Assembly: GCA_021849295.1 (NCBI GenBank)
Contig: JAJZTA010000003.1
Location: 89,497 to 153,496, forward strand
Length of the DNA stretch: 64,000 nucleotides
DNA from: Pseudomonadota bacterium
GTDB lineage: Bacteria > Pseudomonadota > Alphaproteobacteria > Micavibrionales > UBA2020
Direction of reading: 5' to 3'
Part shown: one piece after another, positions 1 through 9,439 of the stretch
How the letters are laid out: each line of letters starts with the position of its first letter
How positions within the stretch are numbered: position 1 is the stretch's first letter
Position numbers and translations under genes: made by a program
Notes under the pieces: generated by a model
Databases searched by the model: none
Told to the model about the DNA's origin: nothing
The model's input: only the letters and a program-made list of their open reading frames with translations

Positions 1-1
1 C

Positions 2-625
2 ATTCCCGAGACCTATTTCACGGTCTGGACGAATCTGTTCGACCGTGGCGGGCTTAAAAAAGGCGAAACCGTCCTGATCCACGGCGGCGCCTCAGGCATC
101 GGCACCACGGCGATCCAGATCGCCCGCGCGTTCGGTGCAAAGGTCATCGTCACCGCCGGAACGGACAAAAAATGCCGCGCTTGCAAAAAGCTCGGCGCGC
201 AGACGACGATCAATTACAGGACCAAGGATTTCGTCGTCGAAACGCTACGTGTGACGAAGAACGCGGGCGTCGATGTCGTTCTGGACATGGTCGGAGGCGA
301 TTATTTGCCGCGCAATCTCATGGTGTTAAAAGCGGGCGGGCGGCACGTCAGCATCGCCATGCAGCACGGGCGCGTGGCCGAACTCGACATCTTTCAGGTC
401 ATGTCCAAACGTCTGATTTTGACCGGCTCGACGCTCCGGCCGCGCAGCGTGGCCGACAAGGCCGCCATCGCCCAGGCGCTCCACAAGGCCGTCTGGCCGC
501 TTCTGGGCAAGGGCAGGCTCGGGCCCGTGGTCGACAGGGTCTTTCCGCTCGCAGAGGCGCAGGCGGCGCATGAATACCTTGAATCTGCGGCGCATGTGGG
601 CAAGGTGATCCTGCAAGCGATTTAA
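2..625 (+). CDS. NAD(P)H:quinone oxidoreductase, 3' part
   Basis: This is the C-terminal two thirds of a zinc-independent medium-chain dehydrogenase/reductase of the quinone oxidoreductase (PIG3-like) type; the 5' end lies outside the window. The frame is open from base 2. The nucleotide-binding loop is visible early as VLIHGGASGIGTTAIQIAR, followed by AGVDVVLDMVGGDYL and the usual C-terminal end HVGKVIL. These enzymes reduce quinones or enones in the cytoplasm using NADPH. No zinc-ligand cysteine cluster is seen in the visible part. The 156-base gap before the next gene suggests it is the last gene of its transcript. Confidence 0.85.
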   Translation: MPETYFTVWTNLFDRGGLKKGETVLIHGGASGIGTTAIQIARAFGAKVIVTAGTDKKCRACKKLGAQTTINYRTKDFVVETLRVTKNAGVDVVLDMVGGDYLPRNLMVLKAGGRHVSIAMQHGRVAELDIFQVMSKRLILTGSTLRPRSVADKAAIAQALHKAVWPLLGKGRLGPVVDRVFPLAEAQAAHEYLESAAHVGKVILQAI

Positions 626-781
626 TTTAACATATAATTGAGCTCTTTTTTCTCTGGACTTTCCAAGCCATTATTATATTATGCCGCAGTATTTCCAAAT
701 CGATTGAAGCCTATCTCAATCGTTGCCGCCCCTGAAAAGACGGCACGCGCGCGCAGTTTTTATTTTACAAGGAGACAAGAC

Positions 782-1432
782 ATGGCTAATACCTACCCCC
801 TGATGCCCAAGGCGACCGCTTCCTGGCTGGTGGACAACACCGCCCTGACGTTCGACCAGATCGCCGAATTTTGCAATCTGCACCCGCTCGAAGTGCAGGC
901 GCTGGCCGACGGCGAAGTCAATAGCGGGATCATGGGCATGAGCCCCATCCTGTCGGGTGAGCTGACCGCGGACGAGATCGCGCGCTGCGAGAAGAATTCC
1001 AACGCGCGCCTCAAGATGTTCAAGAGCGATCTTCCCAAGCCGCGCGCGCGCTCGAAAGGCCCGCGCTACACGCCGGTGACGAAGCGCGCCGAAAAGCCGA
1101 ACGCGATCTTCTACCTGCTCAAAAAATATCCCGATCTGGCGGACGTGCAGATCGCGCATCTCGTCGGCTCGACCAAGCCGACCGTCGAGGCCGTGCGCAA
1201 CAAGACGCACCCGACCCAATCGATGCTGAAGCCGGTCGATCCCGTTTCCATCGGTCTTTGCACGGGCGATGAGCTTGAAAAGGCCGTGAAGAAGGCGGAA
1301 CGCCGCGTCACGCGCGAAGCCGCCGCCGCGGGCAAGACGCAGGCAGCCTCCGACACGTCCATCTCCGCCGCCGTGATCGAAGAACAGGACGAAGGCGACA
1401 ACGCGCCGCAGGAAAGCGTTTCCTCCTTCTAG
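782..1432 (+). CDS. trcR: TrcR-type cell-cycle transcriptional regulator (DUF1013)
   Basis: A 216-residue protein of the alphaproteobacteria-restricted DUF1013 family, annotated elsewhere as the cell-cycle regulator TrcR. It starts MANTYPLMPKATASWLVDN, typical of the family, followed by a helix-turn-helix-like segment (TFDQIAEFCNLHPLEVQALADGE would span it, given here only as position about 23-45). A second repeat-like segment near residues 105-135 again looks HTH-like. The C-terminal 50 residues are Ala/Lys/Glu-rich and probably disordered. The start was chosen from the Shine-Dalgarno sequence AAGGAGA about 6 bases upstream. Its stop codon overlaps the stop of the convergent flagellar operon. 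Confidence 0.8.
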   Translation: MANTYPLMPKATASWLVDNTALTFDQIAEFCNLHPLEVQALADGEVNSGIMGMSPILSGELTADEIARCEKNSNARLKMFKSDLPKPRARSKGPRYTPVTKRAEKPNAIFYLLKKYPDLADVQIAHLVGSTKPTVEAVRNKTHPTQSMLKPVDPVSIGLCTGDELEKAVKKAERRVTREAAAAGKTQAASDTSISAAVIEEQDEGDNAPQESVSSF

Positions 1433-3183
1433 ACTTCCGTTTTCATGTGGGCGACTTCGGGAACCATCCACCCCTGCTTGCGGGTCTGGAAGGCGAGCCC
1501 GCCCTGCATGTCCACCTGCGCAAGACCTTGGGCAAAGCGCTTCATAAGTTCCTGACGCATGTCAAGTGGCAGGGCTTCTTCGGTGCGCAAAACCATGTCG
1601 AAGGCTTTTTTGTGGATGTAGCCGTCAAGCTGCAGCGGCCCTAGGCGGCTGAAGATCATGTCGAGAATGAACCGCATGGCGGGCTTTGCCCCGATGGGGA
1701 GTTCCCCTTTTTGTTCCCGCTCGTCCTGCCGCCGCACGTAAAACTGCATCTGGCTGATTTGCTCCTCGTTGCGCAGCGGAATGGAAATGGCGCGCCAGCC
1801 GCCGGGCAGGGCGGTTTTCGATTGCGCTGACATCCTGCCAAAGTCGCTTGCGAGCGCGTCCGCAGTGCCTTTTTCCGCTGTTTTTTCGATAAGGCGCAGC
1901 GTATTTTCACCCAGCCAGTTTTTAATGTCGCCGGTGCGCAAGGCCGCCAGAAAAAACAGCGCCGTCGGCACAAGGCGCTGCGTCGGCGTCGGCAGCGTGT
2001 TGCGCAGCAGCGCGGCGGCGACCGCCGTTTCCTCCTGTGCGGGCGTCAGAGTTTGCAGGGCCTGTTGCAGTGACTGCCATGTTTTGTCTTCCGGCGCGGC
2101 GCGCAGCCCTTGCATGGCCTCTTGCAGGATATCCTGCGCCGTCATTGGCTCGACCGTCAGAATGAGCTTGCTGCCGTCTGGAACGCTGACAGGCGTCGTG
2201 ATGACGAAATGTCCGCCGTCCTCCGTTTGCAGGATAGGCCGCCCGCCCGATGTCGCCGTTTCCACATTGGCGATTTGCGTTTTTTCCTCTCCCGATGTCT
2301 CTGTCTTCGCTTGTGCGGCCTCGATTTGCGCCGGCGTCGTATCTGGCGGCAGAATTTTCAATATGCGCACGCGGAACATATTCTGCGGCAAAGGCAACTT
2401 GTTTTTCAGGTCCTGCGGCATGAGCTGGCGCATCAGGGCGGCCATGCCTTGCGGCTTTTCCTCGCCGAGGGCCGCGGCCAGCATGTCCAGAGTCGAGGCG
2501 AGCGGCAAAAAATTCTCCGGTTTTCCGTTCCGCGGCGCAGCGGACTGCAAGGCCGCCTGCGCCGCCTTGGCGAGCAGTTGCGCGCGCATGATGTGCAAAA
2601 GGTTCTGGTCGAGAACGTCAGGCGCGGCGGTTGTGCTCCCCGCATCTTCCGGCAGATAGGTAGAAACGATTTGCTGCAGCAAATCGGGAGATTGTGCTGC
2701 GGGCGCTTGCGCTGCCATCCCCGTCGCGGCGGGAGGATAGCCCGGCAATTGCAGCGCCGTCACGGTGCCGCCTTCCTGCAGGGCGGCGGGCGCGGCCTGA
2801 ACGGCGTTTTCGAGCGTTTGCAGGTCTTGCACCTTTACCGTCTGCGCCGCCGTTTGTGCCTGCGCCGCGCTTTGCCGGATGACGGTGATTGTCGCGCGCG
2901 TTTGCGCGCCGGCAGTGAAAATTTCAAGTGAAACCGGCGTGTTTTGCGGCAGCGCGACCGTGGTTTGCACGACGATTTGTCCCTGTGGTGTCTGAATGTT
3001 CATCTGTTGCGTCTGCGGGTTGCTGGACAGGACGGTGCCGGAGAGCTGCACGGGCGCGGGAGGGGTCGTGAGCGCTGGCGGCGCTTCCTGAACGGTGGCG
3101 TTGGAAATGTTCGTTTGCGGCGTCGTGTTTCCCGCAACGGGTTTTGCGGGAGATGACGGCGCGACGGAGGGAAGGTCCGCCAT
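1429..3183 (-). CDS. FliK-like hook-length control protein (divergent)
   Basis: A 584-residue protein with a low-complexity Pro/Gln/Thr/Ala-rich N-terminal two thirds and a more ordered C-terminal region (about residues 460-584) containing a strand-rich stretch around WRAISIPLRNEEQISQMQFY. This layout, disordered ruler-like N-terminus plus compact C-terminal domain, is that of FliK/Flg_hook proteins, which measure hook length and switch flagellar export specificity. It is the last gene of the flagellar operon, starting 4 bases after flhG. Sequence similarity to FliK is not obvious by eye, so the function is inferred from layout and position. The strongest alternative is an unrelated flagellum-associated protein. 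Confidence 0.5.
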   Translation of the reverse strand: MADLPSVAPSSPAKPVAGNTTPQTNISNATVQEAPPALTTPPAPVQLSGTVLSSNPQTQQMNIQTPQGQIVVQTTVALPQNTPVSLEIFTAGAQTRATITVIRQSAAQAQTAAQTVKVQDLQTLENAVQAAPAALQEGGTVTALQLPGYPPAATGMAAQAPAAQSPDLLQQIVSTYLPEDAGSTTAAPDVLDQNLLHIMRAQLLAKAAQAALQSAAPRNGKPENFLPLASTLDMLAAALGEEKPQGMAALMRQLMPQDLKNKLPLPQNMFRVRILKILPPDTTPAQIEAAQAKTETSGEEKTQIANVETATSGGRPILQTEDGGHFVITTPVSVPDGSKLILTVEPMTAQDILQEAMQGLRAAPEDKTWQSLQQALQTLTPAQEETAVAAALLRNTLPTPTQRLVPTALFFLAALRTGDIKNWLGENTLRLIEKTAEKGTADALASDFGRMSAQSKTALPGGWRAISIPLRNEEQISQMQFYVRRQDEREQKGELPIGAKPAMRFILDMIFSRLGPLQLDGYIHKKAFDMVLRTEEALPLDMRQELMKRFAQGLAQVDMQGGLAFQTRKQGWMVPEVAHMKTEV

Positions 3184-3187
3184 GGCG

Positions 3188-3985
3188 CTAGACCAGCAGT
3201 TCTTCGTTGACGGTGTTGGCTATTTTTTCGATGTCGGATGCCGTATCGGTGTTCGGCGAGCGCGTGAGGTACGGCGTTTGCGCGCGGATCGATTCCCTGA
3301 CGCGTTTGTCGTGGCGCACGACGCCGAGCAGCGGCGGCGCGATCTTCAAAAAGTTTTTGCAGGCCTTCAGGAGCGTGTTGTAGGTCGACATGCCTTCCTT
3401 CGCGTCCGCGGACATGTTGACGACGACTTTTATATTGTCTGCATGTCCCGCGGCGTGACTGAGCTTGATGAGGGCGTAGGCGTCGGTGAGCGCTGTCGGC
3501 TCGTCGGTGGTGACGACGATCGTCGCGTCCGTCGCGGCGGTGATGAAGCGCACGGTGCGGTCTATGCCCGCGCCGAGGTCTATGATGACAGCGTCGTATT
3601 CCGGCACGATGGCTCGGATTTGCTGCAGCAGCGCGTTGAGCCTTTCCAGCGGCAGAGATGAAAGCGAGCCGTGGCCGGACCGTCCCGCGACGACGTCGAA
3701 GCCGCCATCCGCATAATGTTCGACGACATGCGGGAGGTTGAGGCTTCCCTCGATCACGTCGTTGAGGTCGCGCTTGGCCATCAGGCCGAGTTGTACGTCG
3801 ATGTTGGCGAGGCCCAAATCGCCGTCGAACAGCAAGACTTTTTTCCCCGCCTGCGCGAGCGCGTGGCTGAGCGTGATCGAAAACCACGTTTTGCCGACGC
3901 CGCCTTTACCTGAGGCGACGGCGATCAGACGGCCTTTGCCTGTCGCGGCGGATTTTGTTTCGGGTTTTTGCGTTTTTGTGCTCAT
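3188..3985 (-). CDS. flhG: MinD/ParA-family ATPase FlhG (flagellar number regulator)
   Basis: A 265-residue P-loop ATPase with the deviant Walker A motif SGKGGVGKTW near residue 26, a switch region LLFDGDLGLANIDVQLGL, and the Walker B-like stretch YDAVIIDLGAGID. FlhG (YlxH/MotR/FleN) proteins partner with the SRP-type GTPase FlhF to set flagellar number and position at the cell pole. flhF lies 8 bases upstream in the same operon, which supports the assignment over MinD. There is no obvious C-terminal membrane-targeting helix of the classical MinD type. Confidence 0.85.
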   Translation of the reverse strand: MSTKTQKPETKSAATGKGRLIAVASGKGGVGKTWFSITLSHALAQAGKKVLLFDGDLGLANIDVQLGLMAKRDLNDVIEGSLNLPHVVEHYADGGFDVVAGRSGHGSLSSLPLERLNALLQQIRAIVPEYDAVIIDLGAGIDRTVRFITAATDATIVVTTDEPTALTDAYALIKLSHAAGHADNIKVVVNMSADAKEGMSTYNTLLKACKNFLKIAPPLLGVVRHDKRVRESIRAQTPYLTRSPNTDTASDIEKIANTVNEELLV

Positions 3986-3993
3986 GGCTTATT

Positions 3994-4932
3994 TTACCTC
4001 TTTTTCTGTGAACGAGGTATTAACAAATCGGCGATCACATCCGGCGTGAGTGACAGGATGCCGTTCACGACCTGCGGCGTATGACTCGCTTCCGTAAAAG
4101 CGAGGCTGGCGCGCTCTGCCGCGCTCAGAATGCCGCCCAGCCGCCGCGCGAAATCGAGGCGCGTCGGGATCAGCATTTTGACGCCCAGAACCTCGAACGT
4201 CAGAGCGATTTCCGCCGATTCCTCGGCATCGATGCCCGCGGGCAGCACGAGCGCGGACTGCAGCTCGCCCGTATGCAGCAGCTTGGCGAGGAATTTCATC
4301 TCCTGCGGGTCGAAAGGATTGAGCCCGCCCGTGTCGACGAGCACCGGCGCAGTCTTCGGAGCCTTGGCGAGGAGGGCTTTCAACTCTTTTGCGTCTTCGG
4401 CTTGCGCCAGTGGAATCTCGAGAATATCGAGAAAGGCGGAAAGCTGCTCCACGCCGCCCGCACGGGCGATGTCCGTGGTGATGACGACTGGTTTCGTTTT
4501 GCCGCCAAGCGCAAGGCGCGCCGCCAGCTTCGCCGTCATCAGCGTTTTTCCCGCGCCGGGCGGGCCGACGAGCATAAGCGGTTTTTTGAAGGAAATTTCG
4601 GCGAAAGAAAAAGCCTTTTCCAGCGCGGCGGCGAGCATCTTTTGCGGGTCTTTCGCGGGCAGGGTGACGGCGGCGGCGAGGATGCGGTCGCTGGTTTCGG
4701 CGGGCACGCGGTGTTTGAGCAGCGCTTCGGTGATGATTTCGACGTTGGTTTCGGCGTCGAAAGATTCTTCATGCTCCGCGGACCCGTTCATCTGCTCGAT
4801 GGCAGCCGTGATTTTGACCCAGCCGCTCTTTTCTTCCTTGCTGGAGACGATGATGGCGTCTTCGCCGAGCGTGTCGCGCACTTGCCGCATCGCTTCAGAC
4901 ATCGTTTTCGCGTGGAATGACTTCAGTCTCAT
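3994..4932 (-). CDS. flhF: SRP-type GTPase FlhF (flagellar placement)
   Basis: A 312-residue protein beginning MRLKSFHAKTMSEAMRQVRD, the characteristic FlhF N-terminus, with the G1 loop LVGPPGAGKT around residue 122 and TTDIARAGGVEQL after it, as in SRP GTPases. It is short for the family because the N-terminal basic B region is brief. FlhF marks the pole where the flagellum is built and recruits FliF. Operon neighbours are flhA upstream (14-base gap) and flhG downstream (8-base gap). The final G4/G5 motifs are diverged, so GTPase activity might be weak. Confidence 0.88.
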   Translation of the reverse strand: MRLKSFHAKTMSEAMRQVRDTLGEDAIIVSSKEEKSGWVKITAAIEQMNGSAEHEESFDAETNVEIITEALLKHRVPAETSDRILAAAVTLPAKDPQKMLAAALEKAFSFAEISFKKPLMLVGPPGAGKTLMTAKLAARLALGGKTKPVVITTDIARAGGVEQLSAFLDILEIPLAQAEDAKELKALLAKAPKTAPVLVDTGGLNPFDPQEMKFLAKLLHTGELQSALVLPAGIDAEESAEIALTFEVLGVKMLIPTRLDFARRLGGILSAAERASLAFTEASHTPQVVNGILSLTPDVIADLLIPRSQKKR

Positions 4933-4946
4933 GTTTTTTCAGGTTC

Positions 4947-7040
4947 TCAATCGATTTGCGCGACGGTGCGGATCTTGGCGCGCGGATGGATCTCGTTTTG
5001 GGATATGACGGTTGTTTGCGGGCGGAAGCGCTCGATGATCGAGCGCACATAAGGACGGATAGGCGGGCTGGTGAGCAGAACGGGCACCTCGCCCTTCATA
5101 GCCAGATCTTCATAGGTCTTGCGGATGCCTTGAATGAATTCCTGCAGCTGCGTCGGCGGCATGGCTAGCTGTTTGTCCTCGCCCTGGCCGATCAGGGATT
5201 CGGCGAAGGCCTGCTCCCATTTCGGCGCCAGCGTCACGATCGGCAGGACGCCCTCGCGGTTGGCGTGCTGGTCGCAAATCTGCCGCGCCAGGCGCGAGCG
5301 CACATGTTCGGTGATGAGAGTGATGTTGTTGGTGAACCCTGTTGCCTCGGCGACGCCTTCGAGAATAGTCGGCAAATCCCTGATGGAGATGCGCTCGTTG
5401 ACGAGATTTTGCAGCACGCGCTGGAGACCTGTGACAGTGATCTTTCCGGGTATGATGTCGGCAATCAGCTTCTGGTGCGATTTCGGCAGTTCGTCGAGCA
5501 GTTTTTGCGTTTCGGCGTAGGAGAGCAGATCGGCCATGTTGTCTTTGATGATCTCGGTCACGTGCGTCGTGACGATGGTGGCGGGGTCGACGACGGTATA
5601 ACCCTTGAAATGCGCTTCCTCGCGGTATTGCGGATTGATCCACATGGCGGGCAGGCCGAAGGTCGGCTCGCGGGTGTTCTCGCCCGGCAGCTCTATCTTT
5701 TCGCCCGATGGGTTCATGCACAGGAGCATGTTCGGGCGCACCTCGCCGCGGCCGGCTTCGATCTCCTTGATGCGCACGACGTAGGTTGTGGCGGGCAGCT
5801 GCAAATTGTCCTGAATGCGCACGGAGGGCAGGATGAAGCCCATGTCCTCGGCGAGCTGGCGGCGCAGGCCCTTGATCTGGTCGGTAAGCTTGCCCTGTTC
5901 CTGATTGTTGACTAGCGGCAGAAGGCCGTAGCCCAGCTCGATGCGCAGCGTATCGATGGCGAGCGCCTTGGCGATCGGTTCTTCAGCGACCGGCAGTTTG
6001 GCTTGCGCCGCCCTTTCGGCTTCGACCTTCTCGGTTTCCGCGCGCTTGCGGGTTTCGCGCACGTTGTAGGCGAGCAGGCCGGCCGTTCCGCCCATAAGCA
6101 GGAACGGGAAGGCGGGAATACCCGGCAGGACGGCCAGCGTCAACATCATGATGGAGCTTAAAGTCAGGGCTTGCGGGCGGTTGCTGAGCTGCGAGAACAG
6201 CGCTTTGTCGGCGGAGCCGCTGACGCCGGCTTTCGAGACCAGCATACCGGCGGCGATGGAAACGATCAGGGCGGGGATCTGCGTGACGAGGCCGTCGCCG
6301 ATGGTCAGGTGCGTGTAGGTGTGGGCGGCGGAGGCGAAATCCATGCCTTTTTGCGCGACGCCGATGATCATGCCGCCGATGATATTGACGAAGACGATCA
6401 AGAGACCGGCGATGGCATCCCCGCGGACGAATTTCGACGCACCATCCATGGCCCCGAAGAAGGCGCTTTCAGCCGCGAGTTCGGCGCGGCGTTCCTTGGC
6501 TTCGTTTTCGTTGATGATGCCGGCGGAAAGGTCGGCATCGATAGCCATTTGCTTGCCGGGCATGGCATCCAGGCTGAAGCGCGCCGCGACTTCGGCGATG
6601 CGGCCCGCGCCTTTGGTGATGACGACGAAGTTGACGATGATCAGGATGGAGAAGACGATCACACCGATGACATAGTTATTCTGCATCACGAAGCTGCCAA
6701 ACGCCTCGATAACGCGGCCGGCGGCGTCTGAGCCCTCATAGCCGTTGGCGAGGATCAGACGCGTTGATGCCAGCTCCAGCGATAACCGGAACATCGTCGT
6801 GATCAGCAGAATGGAGGGGAACGAGCTCAAGTCCAGCGGTTTCTCGACGAACAGCACCGTCATCAAAATCAGAACGGAGAACGACAGGGACATGGCCAGA
6901 GAAATATCCAGCAGCCATTTGGGCAGCGGCAGGATGAGGACGATGATGATGCCGACAATGCCGAGCGCGAGCGCGATGTCGCCCTTCATCCGGAATCCGG
7001 ATAAGCGTCGCGTCGCGATGGCCGGCGCGGCATCAGCCAT
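4947..7040 (-). CDS. flhA: Flagellar export gate protein FlhA
   Basis: A 697-residue membrane component of the flagellar type III export gate. The N-terminal half holds about eight hydrophobic segments and the FHIPEP-type signature region (SSFPSILLITTMFRLSLELAS is centred near residue 80); the C-terminal half is the cytoplasmic chaperone/substrate docking domain. The start at 7040 was preferred to an ATG at 7061 because AGGAGAG lies 5 bases upstream and the start then overlaps the flbD stop by 8 bases, as expected for coupled translation. Confidence 0.95.
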   Translation of the reverse strand: MADAAPAIATRRLSGFRMKGDIALALGIVGIIIVLILPLPKWLLDISLAMSLSFSVLILMTVLFVEKPLDLSSFPSILLITTMFRLSLELASTRLILANGYEGSDAAGRVIEAFGSFVMQNNYVIGVIVFSILIIVNFVVITKGAGRIAEVAARFSLDAMPGKQMAIDADLSAGIINENEAKERRAELAAESAFFGAMDGASKFVRGDAIAGLLIVFVNIIGGMIIGVAQKGMDFASAAHTYTHLTIGDGLVTQIPALIVSIAAGMLVSKAGVSGSADKALFSQLSNRPQALTLSSIMMLTLAVLPGIPAFPFLLMGGTAGLLAYNVRETRKRAETEKVEAERAAQAKLPVAEEPIAKALAIDTLRIELGYGLLPLVNNQEQGKLTDQIKGLRRQLAEDMGFILPSVRIQDNLQLPATTYVVRIKEIEAGRGEVRPNMLLCMNPSGEKIELPGENTREPTFGLPAMWINPQYREEAHFKGYTVVDPATIVTTHVTEIIKDNMADLLSYAETQKLLDELPKSHQKLIADIIPGKITVTGLQRVLQNLVNERISIRDLPTILEGVAEATGFTNNITLITEHVRSRLARQICDQHANREGVLPIVTLAPKWEQAFAESLIGQGEDKQLAMPPTQLQEFIQGIRKTYEDLAMKGEVPVLLTSPPIRPYVRSIIERFRPQTTVISQNEIHPRAKIRTVAQID

Positions 7041-8376
7041 GGATTCTCTCCTGTTCGCCATATTCCTTCAGCTTGTTGCGCAGCGTGCGGATCGATATGC
7101 CGAGGATGTTCGCCGCATGGGTGCGGTTGCCAAGGCAGTGGTCGAGCGTGTTGAGGATCAGTTCGCGCTCGACGTCGGCGACGGTGCGTCCGACCAGCGC
7201 GGCCGACTCGCCGCCGGTGGCGGCGCTGACAACCGTTTGTGCGGTTTGCGCGATGGATTGTTCCGGCGCGGGCTGTCTTTGGCCGGAAATGATGATGGCG
7301 GCGGCTTCGATTTCCGCTTCCTGCGACATCAGCACGGCGCGGTGCATGGTGTTTTCAAGTTCGCGGATGTTGCCCGGCCAGTCGTGCGCCTTGAGGCGCG
7401 CGGCGGCGGCGGCGGAGATTTTTTTCTTCGGAAGGCCGTTCTGCTCGCCGTATTTTTCGGAGAAGGCCTGCGCCAGCGGCACGATGTCCGACGGGCGGTC
7501 GCGCAGCGGCGGCAGGGCGAGGTTGATGACGTTGAGGCGGTGGTACAAGTCCTCGCGGAAGTTGCCTTCCCTGACATAGCTTTCAAGGTCGCGGTTGCTG
7601 GTGGCGATCAGGCGGATGTCGATTTTGACCGGCGTTTTTCCGCCGATACGGTCGATGACGCGCTCCTGAATGGCGCGCAGCAGTTTCGCCTGCAGCGACG
7701 GGTGCATCTCGCTCACCTCGTCGAGCAGCAATGTGCCGCCGTTGGCTTCCTCGAACTTGCCGATGCGCCGCGCGACGGCGCCGGTGAAGGCGCCTTTTTC
7801 ATGGCCGAAAAGCTCCGATTCCAGAAGGTTTTCAGGGATGGCGGCGCAGTTGAGCGAGATGAACGGCCCGCCCGCGCGCTTGCTTTTCTGGTGGATGTAG
7901 CGCGACATGACTTCTTTCCCTGTGCCGGACTCGCCGGTGACGAGGATGGTCGCGTCGGACGACGCAACGCGGTCGGCCATGTTCAGGACGGCTTTCATCG
8001 CCGGATCCTGCGCGAGCATGGAATTGTTTTCTTCGGCGATGGCTTCGAGAACGGCGGCGATCAGTTCCGCGTTCGGCGGCAGCGGGAGAAATTCCTTCGC
8101 GCCGGCCTTGATGGCATTGACGGCGGTGGAGGCGTTCGTGCCGATGCCGCAGGCGACGACGGGGATGGCGAAACGCTCGGCTTTGAGCTGTTCGATCAGT
8201 GTGGCGATGTCGAGCTTGACGTCCATCATGATCAGATCGGCACCACGCCCGTTGCGCAAGGCCCCCATGGCCTGCTCGACGTCTTCGGTATGGGTCACCT
8301 TGGCGCCGCGGCCGATGGCGATTTTTCCGGCCGTGCTGATTTGTCCGCTGAGGCTGCCGATAATCATCAAGCGCAT
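7033..8376 (-). CDS. flbD: Sigma-54 activator FlbD (flagellar regulator)
   Basis: A 447-residue bacterial enhancer-binding protein. The N-terminal receiver-like domain begins MRLMIIGSLSGQ and lacks the usual acidic pair, so it is degenerate, as known for FlbD. The central AAA+ domain has GESGTGKE (Walker A), the sigma-54 contact loop GAFTGA and LLLDEVSEM (Walker B). The C-terminal Fis-type HTH includes HAANILGISIRTLRNKL. In Caulobacter FlbD activates late flagellar genes and represses fliF. Position between fliN and flhA is the standard alphaproteobacterial arrangement. Confidence 0.92.
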   Translation of the reverse strand: MRLMIIGSLSGQISTAGKIAIGRGAKVTHTEDVEQAMGALRNGRGADLIMMDVKLDIATLIEQLKAERFAIPVVACGIGTNASTAVNAIKAGAKEFLPLPPNAELIAAVLEAIAEENNSMLAQDPAMKAVLNMADRVASSDATILVTGESGTGKEVMSRYIHQKSKRAGGPFISLNCAAIPENLLESELFGHEKGAFTGAVARRIGKFEEANGGTLLLDEVSEMHPSLQAKLLRAIQERVIDRIGGKTPVKIDIRLIATSNRDLESYVREGNFREDLYHRLNVINLALPPLRDRPSDIVPLAQAFSEKYGEQNGLPKKKISAAAAARLKAHDWPGNIRELENTMHRAVLMSQEAEIEAAAIIISGQRQPAPEQSIAQTAQTVVSAATGGESAALVGRTVADVERELILNTLDHCLGNRTHAANILGISIRTLRNKLKEYGEQERIHG

Positions 8377-8420
8377 GGTATTTCAATTCCCCCTGTCGTT
8401 ATCCCCTCCGAAGGTTCTTT

Positions 8421-8747
8421 TTAGGACCTGTCGGACTTCACGATTTCCGTCATGGTCACGCCGAGGCGGTCTTCGACGACGATGACTTCGCCGCGGGCGA
8501 CAAGGCGGTTGTTGACGTAGATGTCGATCGCCTCGCCGACCTTGCGGTCAAGCTCGACGACGGCGCCGCGGCCCAGCTTCAGAAGCTGGCTGACCTGCAT
8601 GGTCGATTTGCCGAGCACGGCGGAAATCTGTACCGGAATGTCGTAGATCGCGTCGATGTCCTTCTTGCGGGTTTCGACGTTGGCGCTGGGCGTCACTTCC
8701 TCGAAAGAGACGGTTTCCTGCGGGGTCCGTTCGTTGGGCGGCGTCAT
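8421..8747 (-). CDS. fliN: Flagellar switch protein FliN
   Basis: A 108-residue SpoA/FliN-domain protein. The conserved core IPVQISAVLGKSTMQVSQLL and the ending VNNRLVARGEVIVVEDRLG are typical of FliN, which forms most of the C-ring and acts with FliG and FliM in torque switching. The first 30 residues are a variable leader. Its ATG overlaps the fliH stop codon (ATGA). No fliM lies in the window. Confidence 0.93.
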   Translation of the reverse strand: MTPPNERTPQETVSFEEVTPSANVETRKKDIDAIYDIPVQISAVLGKSTMQVSQLLKLGRGAVVELDRKVGEAIDIYVNNRLVARGEVIVVEDRLGVTMTEIVKSDRS

Positions 8748-9439
8748 TTTTGTTCTCCGTTCCTGTTGGTGTTGTTGGTTTCCTGTTCCGGTTCCAGCGT
8801 CGCGCTTATGCCGGAGACGGACTTGACGAATTCATTGTCAATTTGCAGATACAGCCGCTCGAAAAGGCGTTCCGCGCCGCCATCTGCCCATTCCACGCGG
8901 CAGTCCGTCGCGGCGAGGGCGTCGTCGGCGATGAGGATGACTTTTCCGGCATAGGCTTTTCCGGCCGTCAGGGCGTCGATGCGGCGCGTCAGCTGCTCGA
9001 GATGCTCGGTGGGCACGGTGACGGCGATGCGCGGCTCGTCGCGGCGCGCCTCGAGCGATTGCAGAATGACGTTCTCTATTTCGGAGAGCGCGTGTTTTTG
9101 CGCGAGGCCGGGCAAGAGCTTGTGCACGACCTGCATGGTCAGCTTGACGGTATCGCGGCATTTCTCGATTTCGCGTTTGTCTTCGTTTCCGACCAGCTTT
9201 TCCGCCAGCGCCAGCGTCTTTTGCAAAAGATCTCCGATGCGCGCTTCCTGCTGCTGCTGCGTTGTGCTCACGCCTTCGGCCTTGCCTGCGGCAAGGCTTT
9301 GCTCTTTGGCGAGCAGCATCTGTTCTTCCGTGTAAAGGATCTCCTCCGGCTGGTTGCCGTCAAAGTTGTTCTGGTCGAACAGGAATTTCTTCGCGTCGGT
9401 CATGGGCACGGATCCGTCTTCTTTAGAAGATGAGCTCAT
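8744..9439 (-). CDS. fliH: Flagellar assembly protein FliH/FlbE
   Basis: A 231-residue protein in the operon slot taken by FliH (called FlbE in Caulobacter), the regulator and scaffold of the export ATPase FliI. It has a predicted helical/coiled-coil N-terminal half rich in Gln and Glu and an alpha/beta C-terminal domain resembling the FliH/V-ATPase E subunit type. The annotated start lies 17 bases inside fliG; a second ATG at 9403 gives [15 protein letters not shown], which resembles family N-termini and is a real alternative. Neither start has a strong Shine-Dalgarno sequence. Confidence 0.75.
   Translation of the reverse strand: MSSSSKEDGSVPMTDAKKFLFDQNNFDGNQPEEILYTEEQMLLAKEQSLAAGKAEGVSTTQQQQEARIGDLLQKTLALAEKLVGNEDKREIEKCRDTVKLTMQVVHKLLPGLAQKHALSEIENVILQSLEARRDEPRIAVTVPTEHLEQLTRRIDALTAGKAYAGKVILIADDALAATDCRVEWADGGAERLFERLYLQIDNEFVKSVSGISATLEPEQETNNTNRNGEQK

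Noticed and set aside
6745..8424. 559-codon plus-strand frame across flhA and flbD
   Set aside because: Lies opposite two certain genes and spans their junction; no domain is visible.
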